A DNA stretch of 64,000 nt from Pseudomonas fluorescens (GCF_902498195.1 NZ_CABVIY010000002.1:806001-870000); one strand, 5' to 3'. Positions 36,847 to 44,393 are shown, counted from the first letter of the stretch. Notes: generated from the sequence alone by a model not told the origin. Program-made: numbers and translations.

Positions 36847-38241
36847 ATGTCATTCATCACCCGCCGCGATGGTCGGTACAGCTACCGCCGCCGATTCCCT
36901 GCTGACGTTGCAGAGGTAGTCGGACGCACCGAGTACCGCAAAGCCTTGGGCACCGCTGACCGTACGGAGGCTTTGTTGCGTGCCCGTGCGGTGTCCGTGG
37001 AGTTCGACAATGTATGCGAGGAAGCCCGCACGCCTGCTCAGGCTGGGCGAGGGGATGCGCAGCCGGATGCCACAGCGAGTTCAATCCTCGAAAGCCTCGA
37101 TGCCGTTGTACGGAACATCACACTCACCACCGTTGAAACGATGGGGAAGCCCGGATGGCAGCGCACTGTGCAGTGGCAACGCCAGTCCCTACAAGCTCAG
37201 GCAGACGGTGTTATGCCGCCCGGAGTGCAGATGCATCCGGTACTCGCTAGGCGGGCGCTGCAAGCGTTTGACGCGGTGCTGTCGGGGAATCCTGAGACGT
37301 TCAAGTCTGACACTGCCGCTGGCCCTGAAGTCGCGGATGCACGGACTACAGCGGCGGAATTCAAAGCGGTGCTAGATGATTATTACGAAGGCGTAGGCCC
37401 TAGCCGGGTGGGCAGGGTGCGGGGCCTGAGCGAGCGCGTGTTGGTCTGGCCGAGTTCACAAGAGGAACAGATGGCGAGGGTGATGCAGTACTGCGCCGAT
37501 AAGCTGGCGGCTGGGGGTAAGGCTACGTCCGTGCACGCGGATGCAGCCGCTTTAATCACGGTCCTAAAACGCCTGCCCGGTTGGGACGGGTTGCGATTGC
37601 CTAAGGTTGGAGCAACAGCTAGGGCAGTACGCGCCGGTGGCGGGATGAACATAAATCAGCGCGCACCTGTACCTCTAGCGCAGATGCTCGCGGTGCATGC
37701 GAGGATAAAACAGGAAGTGCCGCAATGGCATGCCGCAGTAGTTCTTCTGGCCCGGTACGGCCTGCGCCCCGGTGAGCTTTTGCAAGAGGGACCGAATGCG
37801 TTAGGTGAGCGCGTGGATATTCGCGGACGCCGGGAGTTGGTTTTCAAAGCGGGATTAAGTGGCGGGAAGAACGCTGCTGCCCGCCGCGATGTCCCTGTGC
37901 ACGCTAAGGACGTACCGCTGTTTCGCGATGTGCTGGCTGGGTTGAACATACCACCTGACGCCTCGCGTGAAGTTCGCGACCAGCGTATTCGCCAGCGCGT
38001 GCGGAATCTCTCTCGGGTGTTCCGTCGAATGTTGCCGCCTGATTCCGAACTTGTGTTGTACAGCCAGCGGCATTCATTCGCTGACCTGATGCGGGATGCT
38101 GGCGCGACCTCAGAAGAGGTGGGCGGGGTGTTGGGGCATACCGCTGCTGGTGCGAAGGCCACAAGCATATACGGCGGCTCTCAGCCCCTCGACCGCGCAA
38201 GGGAGCTTCTACAGAAGGTTCGAGAACTCATCCCCGGTTAG
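36847..38241 (+). CDS. tyrosine-type site-specific integrase
   Basis: The 464-residue protein starts MSFITRRDGRYSYRRRFPAD, an N-terminal arm-binding-like domain as in phage integrases. A middle SAM-like domain spans about 165-245 and the catalytic domain 270-464. Catalytic residues: Arg307 (Y-G-L-R-P-G-E), Arg408 and His409 (Y-S-Q-R-H-S-F), His431 (L-G-H-T) and nucleophile Tyr442 (S-I-Y-G-G). The first His of the H-x-x-R-H box is Tyr405. GGAG at 36835 fixes ATG 36847; upstream in-frame codons overlap the arm repeats. It should integrate and excise this element. Confidence 0.92.
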   Translation: MSFITRRDGRYSYRRRFPADVAEVVGRTEYRKALGTADRTEALLRARAVSVEFDNVCEEARTPAQAGRGDAQPDATASSILESLDAVVRNITLTTVETMGKPGWQRTVQWQRQSLQAQADGVMPPGVQMHPVLARRALQAFDAVLSGNPETFKSDTAAGPEVADARTTAAEFKAVLDDYYEGVGPSRVGRVRGLSERVLVWPSSQEEQMARVMQYCADKLAAGGKATSVHADAAALITVLKRLPGWDGLRLPKVGATARAVRAGGGMNINQRAPVPLAQMLAVHARIKQEVPQWHAAVVLLARYGLRPGELLQEGPNALGERVDIRGRRELVFKAGLSGGKNAAARRDVPVHAKDVPLFRDVLAGLNIPPDASREVRDQRIRQRVRNLSRVFRRMLPPDSELVLYSQRHSFADLMRDAGATSEEVGGVLGHTAAGAKATSIYGGSQPLDRARELLQKVRELIPG

Positions 38242-38274
38242 GTGACGGCCTCCGCTGCTCTCGGTGCCCGGAGG

Positions 38275-38332
38275 AAGCAATAGTACCGGACTTATCGCAC
38301 AAGAGGGAATGACTGCACAGGTTGCGGCCCTG
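38275..38332. repeat. 58-bp direct repeat, copy 1
   Basis: It matches copy 2 at 38417 without gaps at about 48 of 58 bases; GAGGGAATGACTGCACAGGT plus TG (38303-38324) is identical in both. The two lie 142 bp apart between the integrase and the coiled-coil/HTH gene. Confidence 0.8.
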
Positions 38333-38416
38333 ATAAACCGGGCATGTTGAATAGCTAATCACTATTCGTACGAGTAAGGCTAACCAACCGTCTGCCGCTC
38401 TTCCTGCCGGATGCCC

Positions 38417-38474
38417 AAGCAATAGAACGAGACTCATCGTACGGGAGGGAATGACTGCACAGGTTGTCGTCCTG
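38417..38474. repeat. 58-bp direct repeat, copy 2
   Basis: This second copy ends 48 bases before the start of the coiled-coil/HTH gene. Between the copies lies a dyad GAATAG-N7-CTATTC (38349-38367). Operators, an origin or a recombination site are all possible. Confidence 0.8.
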
Positions 38475-38522
38475 TACTTGCAAATAGCCTTTGGAGGGCT
38501 GAACGAACAAAGGAGACGACCA

Positions 38523-39347
38523 ATGACAGATTTACAGAACATGCTGGACGGATTGTCCGAGCAGTTCACCCAGCCTGCCCCCGCTGTATGGAGCGCGAAG
38601 GAGAATATGCGAGCGCTCAAGATGGCGAACGATGCATGCCCCGGCTTGGATGGGAATGCTTTGTGCAACACCCTCAGAAGCGCCAGCGCTCACTTCCAAA
38701 AGAACGGCACCCTAGACGGCTGGAGTCCGAAACGGCACTGCGTAGGTTCTGAGTTTGCCCGGATCGCCCGTGACGCAAGCGCCCAGCGCAAAGCGGCACT
38801 GCAAGCCGTTGGATTCAAGCCACGATATGCCACTGCCCCCGAGGTCCGGCACGTTATGAAAACCGCCCACGACGTTTGTATGACTGAGGGAACCAAACCC
38901 AGCGCCGCCGCTATGCTGCGTGAAGCCGGTGTCCCTGCCAAAGAAGCCACACGCCTCGCCAGCAAGGGGAATCGCAACATTGCTACGGAATGGCAGGCTC
39001 AAAGCCAGCACGCCGCCCGCACGGCTATGCGTGAGCAAGGTGTCCTGACCCGTCGAAAGGAGAATGCCGCTACCAGTGGCACCCTCGCCGGGACCGTCGC
39101 TGCGCTGTACAGCCTTGCCGATCACACAAAAGACCGCCAACGGCTGAGCGCTGTCGAGGATGAAGTAGCTAAGCTCAAAGCTCAGGTAGCCGCGTTGGAG
39201 ACTCGCCAGACCATCACGGAGGCCGGAGAACACTGGCATGTTGTAGCCCGTCGTATGCTAGTTGCTGGAGACGGACCAACCGCTATTGCCAACGCCACCG
39301 GCCAGAAGGTCAACACCGTTAAGCAATTCGTGAAGCGCAGTCGCTGA
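38523..39347 (+). CDS. coiled-coil and helix-turn-helix protein of the element
   Basis: This 274-residue protein is not recognised as a whole. The middle part (about 115-175, A-P-E-V-R-H-V and K-P-S-A-A-A-M-L-R-E-A-G-V) has the look of a DNA-binding domain of the KfrA type, which is a weak impression. A short coiled coil follows at about 218-240 (V-E-D-E-V-A-K-L-K-A-Q-V-A-A-L-E). The C terminus (A-I-A-N-A-T-G-Q-K-V-N-T-V-K-Q-F) is a clear HTH. AAGGAG 7 bases before ATG 38523 supports the start. It may be a regulator, or a maintenance protein acting on the repeats that flank it. Confidence 0.75.
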   Translation: MTDLQNMLDGLSEQFTQPAPAVWSAKENMRALKMANDACPGLDGNALCNTLRSASAHFQKNGTLDGWSPKRHCVGSEFARIARDASAQRKAALQAVGFKPRYATAPEVRHVMKTAHDVCMTEGTKPSAAAMLREAGVPAKEATRLASKGNRNIATEWQAQSQHAARTAMREQGVLTRRKENAATSGTLAGTVAALYSLADHTKDRQRLSAVEDEVAKLKAQVAALETRQTITEAGEHWHVVARRMLVAGDGPTAIANATGQKVNTVKQFVKRSR

Positions 39348-39406
39348 GGGTACAGAAGGGGTACATGTACCCCATGAAACGAACAAAAAACCCAAGGGTA
39401 ATACCC
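39348..39406. promoter_or_regulatory. GGGTAC operator-like array with perfect palindrome
   Basis: GGGTAC (39348-39353), the perfect 16-bp palindrome GGGGTACATGTACCCC (39358-39373) and the dyad GGGTA-A-TACCC (39396-39406) lie in the 91 bases between the two HTH genes. The shared GGGTA half-site suggests one regulator binding several times. Confidence 0.65.
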
Positions 39407-39438
39407 TATAAGGAACTCTACCAATCCTAGGAGCAAGC

Positions 39439-39666
39439 ATGAACACACCACCTGACCGCACAATCGTCACCGTCACTGATGAGTCTGGTATCACTCCCCG
39501 TGCTCAGGCTCGTGGAATGTTCGCAAGTGGCAAATCTGTGCAAGAGATCGCGGAGTTCATGGGTGCCAGCACCGAGTACGTCGAGAAGCTGTTACTACCG
39601 AAAGCCCGCAAAGCCAAGCCTGCCGTTGTATTTCAAACCTGTAAGGGCATGCGCCAACGCCCGTAA
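39439..39666 (+). CDS. small helix-turn-helix protein
   Basis: The 75-residue protein has one HTH (G-K-S-V-Q-E-I-A-E-F-M-G-A-S-T-E-Y-V, about 31-48) and a basic tail (K-A-R-K-A-K). CTAGGAG lies 7 bases before the ATG. It could be an excisionase/directionality factor or a repressor; the operator-like array just upstream suggests it controls itself. No closer family recognised. Confidence 0.7.
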   Translation: MNTPPDRTIVTVTDESGITPRAQARGMFASGKSVQEIAEFMGASTEYVEKLLLPKARKAKPAVVFQTCKGMRQRP

Positions 39667-39712
39667 CACCTGAGTTTCCCCGCTCCAGCCGGTTTGGTCA
39701 CCTGCTGTAGCT

Positions 39713-39746
39713 GCCAGTGACGCGCTTCTCCTTCGCGGGCGCTGGC
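39713..39746. repeat. GC-rich hairpin
   Basis: GCCAGTG-A-CGCG, loop of nine, CGCG-GG-CGCTGGC. It pairs 11 bases with one small internal loop; no T tract follows, so it is not a standard terminator. Confidence 0.6.
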
Positions 39747-39824
39747 ACCCTATCCCGAGGCTGTGCATTCGCATCGCCTCACGGCTGACCACCGACCCTG
39801 CACCGTGCATCAATCAAGACACGC

Positions 39825-39932
39825 CTAAATCCCCGAGTTTCAAGGGTGATTTCCTGCGCTCAACTCAAAGACATACCAACGCCAAGGTTCCGAGTCATCG
39901 ACGTTTATACGACCGATAACTCAGGGATTTAG
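39825..39932. repeat. 108-bp segment bounded by 15-base inverted repeats
   Basis: CTAAATCCCCGAGTT (39825-39839) and AACTCAGGGATTTAG (39918-39932) are inverse at 14 of 15 positions. In RNA they would close a large loop just before the 133-residue gene; in DNA they could be ends of a tiny mobile unit. Confidence 0.7.
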
Positions 39933-39964
39933 CGGAAGTGTGCCTGATCCCCACTGGAGGTTTC

Positions 39965-40366
39965 ATGCAATCGCAATCCGTAGACACCAACAACACCGCC
40001 CGCACATTCATTCCCGGCGCTTGGCAGAACCAGCAAGCCGACGCGGCTGCCGCTGCCCGTGAAGCGGCCCAACAGTTCGCCAGAGCTCATTTGCGCCTCG
40101 ACTTCGCTGATGCCTCGCACTGGCGTGCGCTGGCTGCTGCCGCTGGCGTGCGCCTTCCAGCGTGGTACGTCCGCTGCACTGGCGGCGGAGTCCGTAAGTT
40201 CTGCGCGCGCCTGGGACTGGACTTGCCAGCTATCGAGGACGCCACCGGCTGTAGCTCGTTCCGGGAACTGGCAGGGATGAATCCGACTTGGCCGCTCTTC
40301 GCTGTCGTTGGGCTGCTGTTAGAGATCCACGCCGAGCGCGCCGCGCCGGTCCCGCAATACAACTAG
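39965..40366 (+). CDS. unrecognised element protein, 133 residues
   Basis: The first of six closely packed genes. The product is Ala-rich and helical at the start (about 28-50), then R-L-P-A-W-Y-V-R-C-T-G-G-G-V-R-K-F-C-A-R-L-G-L, and ends with a hydrophobic helix (about 113-125). I recognise no family. GGAGG 6 bases before ATG 39965 is a good ribosome site. The structured region upstream is probably its mRNA leader. Confidence 0.65.
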   Translation: MQSQSVDTNNTARTFIPGAWQNQQADAAAAAREAAQQFARAHLRLDFADASHWRALAAAAGVRLPAWYVRCTGGGVRKFCARLGLDLPAIEDATGCSSFRELAGMNPTWPLFAVVGLLLEIHAERAAPVPQYN

Positions 40367-40377
40367 GAGAACCAACC

Positions 40378-40638
40378 TTGAGCAAGAAAACATCACTGAG
40401 CCACACCGACCGTCAGCGCCTTGAATTCCTGACCAGCCATCTCCGCAGTTCCGCTCGCCCGTCCGTGAAAGCGCGATACGAAAATGAGCTCGCCCAGCTT
40501 CTGGAAGGCAAAGAGCTGTCACGAGGCGATATGGCGCTGGCCGCTTACTACCTCGGCAACTCCGGCACCGATGGCTCTGAGTCTCAACAGCTGTCCCGTG
40601 ATTTCGCCGCCGCTTATCGCGCCACCCCTGCCGAGTAA
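40378..40638 (+). CDS. unrecognised element protein, 86 residues (TTG start)
   Basis: The soluble, helical 86-residue product (starts L/M-S-K-K-T-S-L-S-H-T-D-R-Q-R-L-E-F) begins with TTG 40378 after TAGGAGAACCAACC; the ribosome site overlaps the previous stop. No ATG in frame sits near a better site. No family recognised. Confidence 0.6.
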   Translation: MSKKTSLSHTDRQRLEFLTSHLRSSARPSVKARYENELAQLLEGKELSRGDMALAAYYLGNSGTDGSESQQLSRDFAAAYRATPAE

Positions 40639-40667
40639 TTCGGCCTTCATTACAGAGGAGATTGACC

Positions 40668-41618
40668 ATGAATGAATTGAATGCCCCGACCGCTGCGCAC
40701 CTGTCCGTGCTGGCGAACCTGTCGGACGCTGCCCTGTTGGCCCCGTTGAGTATCGGAGATGTTGAACCCGCCGAAGCGCTCCCGATGTTTCCTGTGCAAG
40801 CCCCTGCGCCGGTCGCACCGCTCCCAAGCCTTGAAGAGCTGCTAGCCGAAGCTGAATCGGTGTTCACTGCGGAAACCGCACAGGATCTGTACCGCCGAAC
40901 CCTGACCGTGGGCGGCGTGCATCCTTCCGAAACTGTCTCAACGAAGCTTGCTGGGAACGGGCAGAAGCTGAGCGACGCCCTGCGCAATGTCGTGGGTGAA
41001 ACTCTCAAAACCCCGGATGACCTGCGTTATGCCATGCGTGTGTTCGCTGCCCATGCCGTAAACAGCCTGATTGGAAACCGCCGTGACGAACTCATGATTC
41101 GTGAGGCTGAGGCTGCTAAGGCTGTGCACAACGAGTGGGAACAAAAGGTGTTGGTAGCTGCTCGCGGTGAGGTGGCTGCCATTCAAGCATCGGGCAAGCT
41201 CAGTGCCGAAGAGTTCGAGTTCCTGCTGGAGTTGGTAGACGGGAACAAGGCCGGTATGGCTCAAAACTTAGCAGGCCCTGACGTTGACGTTCCGGCGCTG
41301 GTCGCTGGCCGTGGTACTGACTGGCGCAGCATTGCTAATTCTTGGGCAGGCGCGTGCAAGTCGCGTGGCGCTGTGACGTTTGAAGCGGGGGCGGATGCGG
41401 CAGGCCCTCGCTCGTTCTGCATTGAAGTTCAACCCGAAGCCGGGTGGGTGCTGATGACTCACGTTGACCAACAGTGGATTCCTATTGAGGCAAGCGCTGA
41501 TGGTACAGCTCGTGCGATCAGCACCCGCGAGCAAGCCATGTTGGTGCGCTCTTTGTCGGCTAAGCCTGCGCCGTACTTCGGTGTCGTGTTCGCTGACAAA
41601 CTCCGTGGTGCAGTGTGA
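40668..41618 (+). CDS. unrecognised element protein, 316 residues
   Basis: This is the largest gene of the cluster. The N-terminal 50 residues are Ala/Pro/Leu-rich and probably flexible, residues 55-170 are strongly helical with many charges, and the C-terminal half (215-316) is mixed alpha/beta with W-V-L-M-T-H-V-D-Q-Q-W-I-P-I. It has no signal peptide, membrane helix or catalytic motif that I can name. AGAGGAG 7 bases before ATG 40668. Its stop overlaps the next start by 4 bases. Confidence 0.7.
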   Translation: MNELNAPTAAHLSVLANLSDAALLAPLSIGDVEPAEALPMFPVQAPAPVAPLPSLEELLAEAESVFTAETAQDLYRRTLTVGGVHPSETVSTKLAGNGQKLSDALRNVVGETLKTPDDLRYAMRVFAAHAVNSLIGNRRDELMIREAEAAKAVHNEWEQKVLVAARGEVAAIQASGKLSAEEFEFLLELVDGNKAGMAQNLAGPDVDVPALVAGRGTDWRSIANSWAGACKSRGAVTFEAGADAAGPRSFCIEVQPEAGWVLMTHVDQQWIPIEASADGTARAISTREQAMLVRSLSAKPAPYFGVVFADKLRGAV

Positions 41619-42232
41619 GCACCGACAAGCCCGCGCTTCGGCGCGGGCAGCACCCATCCGCCGACGACCTTATAAAGATGCGGCTGGGGTATCCCGGCTA
41701 TGCAGACCGTTTGACCAGCATGCGTCAACTCAACCCCGCCCGATACGCCGCTGTCATGTCCGGTGCCAAGACATTCGACGATCCGAACTGGCGGTGTGCG
41801 GAATGCAGTGGAAGCGAACGGCACACCCGGAACCTGACCTGTCGGGCTTGTAATGGCGCCCGCGTCCCAGAGGTGTTCAAGGCGCTGCCCTCCGGTGTGT
41901 CGGTGTACGTGCCGAAGGACAATGCAGCCTCGGATAACTGGCAACAACGCCACCTCCGGGCACAGCGCCTTCTGGATCAGCAAAGCATATTGGCTCGCCT
42001 GGGATCGATCAATGTCGGCCCGTACAGCCTCACTGGTGGTCGTGTGATGCGGGCCGGATCGGTTGTGCTAGATACCGAGTCGATCATGCTCGCGGTCGAT
42101 GCCTTGCTGTCGGCTGATCGTGTACTGATACGGGCAGTTCTAACCCCACTTCTTGAGCAAAGCCGTGAACTGGTGCAACTAGTCCGGCTAATCGCTAGCG
42201 CCGTTTCGGCACCTCAAAACCTACGCAAATAG
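41615..42232 (+). CDS. zinc-ribbon-containing element protein, 205 residues
   Basis: GTG start inside the stop of the previous gene (GTGA), so the two are translationally coupled. Residues about 60-82 hold C-A-E-C and C-R-A-C, spaced as in a small zinc ribbon. The C-terminal 70 residues are hydrophobic-helical (L-L-S-A-D-R-V-L-I-R-A-V-L-T-P-L-L-E-Q). It may bind nucleic acid. Family unknown. Confidence 0.68.
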   Translation: MSTDKPALRRGQHPSADDLIKMRLGYPGYADRLTSMRQLNPARYAAVMSGAKTFDDPNWRCAECSGSERHTRNLTCRACNGARVPEVFKALPSGVSVYVPKDNAASDNWQQRHLRAQRLLDQQSILARLGSINVGPYSLTGGRVMRAGSVVLDTESIMLAVDALLSADRVLIRAVLTPLLEQSRELVQLVRLIASAVSAPQNLRK

Positions 42233-42272
42233 CCTGCCCTCCGGGGCGGGCCGTACCCCTTGGAGGAACAAC

Positions 42273-42539
42273 ATGAAAGCTCGAATTACAAAGCAAGTCC
42301 TAGCCTCGTTTCAGGAAGCGTTCAGCACTGATCTGACCAGCCCCAGCGGTCTGCGGTGGAAGCGCTGGAACGGCAACGTAGGTATCCGTAACCGTGAAGT
42401 CGGAGACGTGGCAGGTGGATGCACAAACAGCGGTAGCTACGTCGTGACGTTGGCCGGGGAGAAGTACCTTGCCGCCGATGTTCTGGTGGCCCTGCATCGT
42501 GCCCAGCACCGTGCTGTGAAGGCCGGGGTGACGGCGTGA
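42273..42539 (+). CDS. small protein resembling the N-terminal part of phage HNH endonucleases
   Basis: The 88-residue protein carries G-L-R-W-K-R-W-N-G-N and G-D-V-A-G-G ... Y-V-V-T-L-A-G-E-K-Y-L-A-A-D-V-L-V-A-L. This resembles the DNA-contact segment that comes before the HNH motif in phage homing-type endonucleases, where Y-L-A-H-R-L is usual. Here the His is Ala and no H-N-H follows, so it would be non-catalytic, perhaps a DNA-binding remnant. AGGAGG-like site (TTGGAGG) precedes the ATG. Confidence 0.6.
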   Translation: MKARITKQVLASFQEAFSTDLTSPSGLRWKRWNGNVGIRNREVGDVAGGCTNSGSYVVTLAGEKYLAADVLVALHRAQHRAVKAGVTA

Positions 42540-42928
42540 GCCGCGCTCGCGGAACAGTCTCTCGCAAGAACGCTAGGCCGGAGATTAAGCCTTGGCATGA
42601 AGAGTACGCGCTGTCGGACGCCTCACCCTGCGGCGTGGTGTACATGGTGTGTGGTTCGCCCAGCACTGTGGTCGCTGGCTGCCCGAAGGAACCTATCTGG
42701 CCTTATGACAAGAGCATGGCCCATCACTGTATCTGGCCTAGGCATTACACCGTGTCGGTGATTGTCGATTGGGAAGGCGAAGACCTTGGCGGATTCATGA
42801 AGTGGGACTCGGTTCTGGAGTCGGTGTCTGCTGGGGTTGTCCGTGAAATCCTGCTGGAGCACGCCGAGCGTGAGCAGCAGATTGAATTGTTGGAGCAGCA
42901 TCTGGAAGCACAACGGGAAGTGGCCTAA
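42536..42928 (+). CDS. unrecognised element protein, 130 residues
   Basis: GTG start overlaps the previous stop by 4 bases. The middle of the protein has several Cys, His and Trp residues (S-P-C-G-V-V-Y-M-V-C-G, H-H-C-I-W-P-R-H) and the last 30 residues form a charged helix (E-H-A-E-R-E-Q-Q-I-E-L-L-E-Q). Perhaps a metal-binding protein. No family recognised. Confidence 0.62.
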   Translation: MSRARGTVSRKNARPEIKPWHEEYALSDASPCGVVYMVCGSPSTVVAGCPKEPIWPYDKSMAHHCIWPRHYTVSVIVDWEGEDLGGFMKWDSVLESVSAGVVREILLEHAEREQQIELLEQHLEAQREVA

Positions 42929-43335
42929 CAGCTACTTCCCTTTTTGGCCTCCCGGCACTGGTGTGCCTTCCCCGGCGTGTTCTATGCGCAATGAAATTTT
43001 ATTATGCTCACGCGAGGGTGTCCCTGAACTATAAACAGCCATCGTTCCCCCGTCGGTCTCGCGCCCTTGGGCGTGCTGGGGCGCACCTCCGAGCCCGCGC
43101 ATGCATCCGCGCATGTCCGCGCTGAACGGTTCGCGCCTGCGCCACTGGAAGCCGTTTGCTGAGTTGCTGGACGTTGGACTAGCTCAGTGTTGTGGCTCAA
43201 AAGGTACACCTTGTGAGCCATTCATCGGATCGTGCTATTAGGCTGGCTCAAAGGTGTTGACTTGTATTGAGCTACCCATGAATATCTGAGCCATAGGTTA
43301 TGAGCTATTCAGACCACAACTCACGGACAGCAGAC
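42929..43335. other. intergenic region holding the res-like site
   Basis: About 400 bases. The left part has GC-rich sequence with a short CCGCGCATG tandem repeat at 43095; the right part holds the resolvase target (43180-43307). No gene is evident. Confidence 0.6.
43180..43307. promoter_or_regulatory. res-like site for the serine recombinase
   Basis: Seven copies of T(G/A)GCTCA or its inverse lie here. The clearest subsite, 43193-43220, is 28 bp: TGGCTCAAAAGGTA facing CACCTTGTGAGCCA, with 12 of 14 positions inverted-symmetric. A second, 43244-43274, is TGGCTCA-N17-TGAGCTA. A third group, 43287-43307, has TGAGCCA and TGAGCTA. This resembles the three-subsite res loci of Tn3-type resolvases, where site I is 28 bp. 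Confidence 0.72.
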
Positions 43336-43920
43336 ATGGCAACTATCGGATATGTACGCGTTTCCACCAACGAGCAAAGCGTTGAGGCTCAGAAGCATTC
43401 CCTTGCTGAGACTTATGCCGTCAATGAATGGTATGAGGATGCTGGCGTGTCGGGCGCAGTAAAGGCACTAGAGCGCCCGGGATTCGCTGCATTGGTAGCG
43501 TATGTTCGCAAGGGCGATACGCTTGTGGTGAGCGCCGTAGACCGACTAGGACGCGATACCTTGGACGTACTGGGCACGGTTGAGGCGCTGCAATCGAAGG
43601 GCGTGAGCATTATCAGCAAGCGCGAGGGGTTCGACCTGAGTACGCCTATGGGTAAAGCGATGCTCACGATGTTGGCGGCTGTGGCCGAGCTGGAGCGCTC
43701 CAACATCAAGGCGCGGCAGATGGCCGGGATTGAGCGCGCCAAGTCCGAAGGGCGAGCGCTTGGGCGAGTGAAAACGATACCAGATGCAGAAGTGGCGATT
43801 TGGAGGCGAGAGCACAGCGCGAGTATTGCCCAGACCGCCGAGCACTTCGGGATCAGCACGGCATCAGTCAAAAGGGCATGTTCGATCAAGCACGCCGTGG
43901 ACAACACCATGCTGGACTGA
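43336..43920 (+). CDS. serine recombinase (resolvase/invertase family)
   Basis: The 194-residue protein begins MATIGYVRVSTNEQS; Ser10 is the nucleophile. The catalytic arginines lie in D-R-L-G-R-D (about 66-71), helix E includes E-L-E-R-S-N-I-K-A-R-Q, and the C-terminal HTH is at about 155-190 (S-I-A-Q-T-A-E-H-F-G-I-S-T-A-S-V-K-R). An in-frame ATG at 43300 is possible, but it lies within the third res-like subsite. It probably resolves dimers of, or inverts DNA in, the element. Confidence 0.92.
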   Translation: MATIGYVRVSTNEQSVEAQKHSLAETYAVNEWYEDAGVSGAVKALERPGFAALVAYVRKGDTLVVSAVDRLGRDTLDVLGTVEALQSKGVSIISKREGFDLSTPMGKAMLTMLAAVAELERSNIKARQMAGIERAKSEGRALGRVKTIPDAEVAIWRREHSASIAQTAEHFGISTASVKRACSIKHAVDNTMLD

Positions 43921-43945
43921 GCGCGCCCGAAAACCCCACCCCTGT

Positions 43946-43980
43946 GCACCGTCTGAACCAACGAGCAAGCCGGACGGTGC
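43946..43980. terminator. inverted repeat between convergent genes
   Basis: GCACCGTC (43946-43953) and GACGGTGC (43973-43980) are perfect inverses, 26 bases past the resolvase stop. No T tract; it may act as a weak two-way terminator. Confidence 0.4.
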
Positions 43981-44050
43981 GAGAGCATACCCTTAGAGCA
44001 CTGGAGATCGGCTTCACCACTGTGCACCAACGGCAAGCAATACTGCGTGC

Positions 44051-44326
44051 CTACGTGAGCCGCACCGCTATGTATGCCAGAAGTACCAATCCTATTACGG
44101 CGAGCATGCGCAATTGCTCCAATCTGCGAAGTACAGACTGTTGAATAATCAATACCGCTGCCGTGTCTTCTCGGCCATGACAGGCCGCTTGTAGCCCTTG
44201 TTGGATACGGTAGCGTGGCTCCCCGTCCTCGTTTATTGAAGGGAATATACCGCCCTGTTCGGCCCATCTTTTCGCGGAATCGCAAGCCTTATCGAATTCT
44301 TGCTCGTACGATCGCTTAGCTGGCAT
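44051..44326 (-). CDS. small C-terminally membrane-anchored protein
   Basis: The 91-residue protein has a soluble, charged N-terminal part (MPAKRSYEQEFDKACD, then A-K-R-W-A-E-Q-G-G) and one hydrophobic helix at the very end (about 73-88). AAGGAAGAGG precedes the ATG. It is the only minus-strand gene of the element, at its right end. Tail-anchored proteins next to an att site can be defence or superinfection-exclusion factors, which is speculation here. Confidence 0.6.
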   Translation of the reverse strand: MPAKRSYEQEFDKACDSAKRWAEQGGIFPSINEDGEPRYRIQQGLQAACHGREDTAAVLIIQQSVLRRLEQLRMLAVIGLVLLAYIAVRLT

Positions 44327-44393
44327 AGCCTCTTCCTTGCTGCGTGGTTGTAGATCGTAATGTACGTCGTTTGCTATTTCAGATGTGACACGC

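Larger units (their letters stand above)
39667..39964. other. non-coding stretch with strong secondary structure
   Basis: About 300 bases without a gene. A stable hairpin (39713-39746) lies near the left side, and a pair of 15-base inverted repeats (39825/39918) encloses 78 bases on the right. It ends at the ribosome site GGAGG of the next gene. It may be a structured 5' leader or small RNA. Confidence 0.6.

Noticed and set aside
38275..38474. CRISPR array
   Set aside because: There are only two imperfect long repeats 142 bp apart, and no cas genes.
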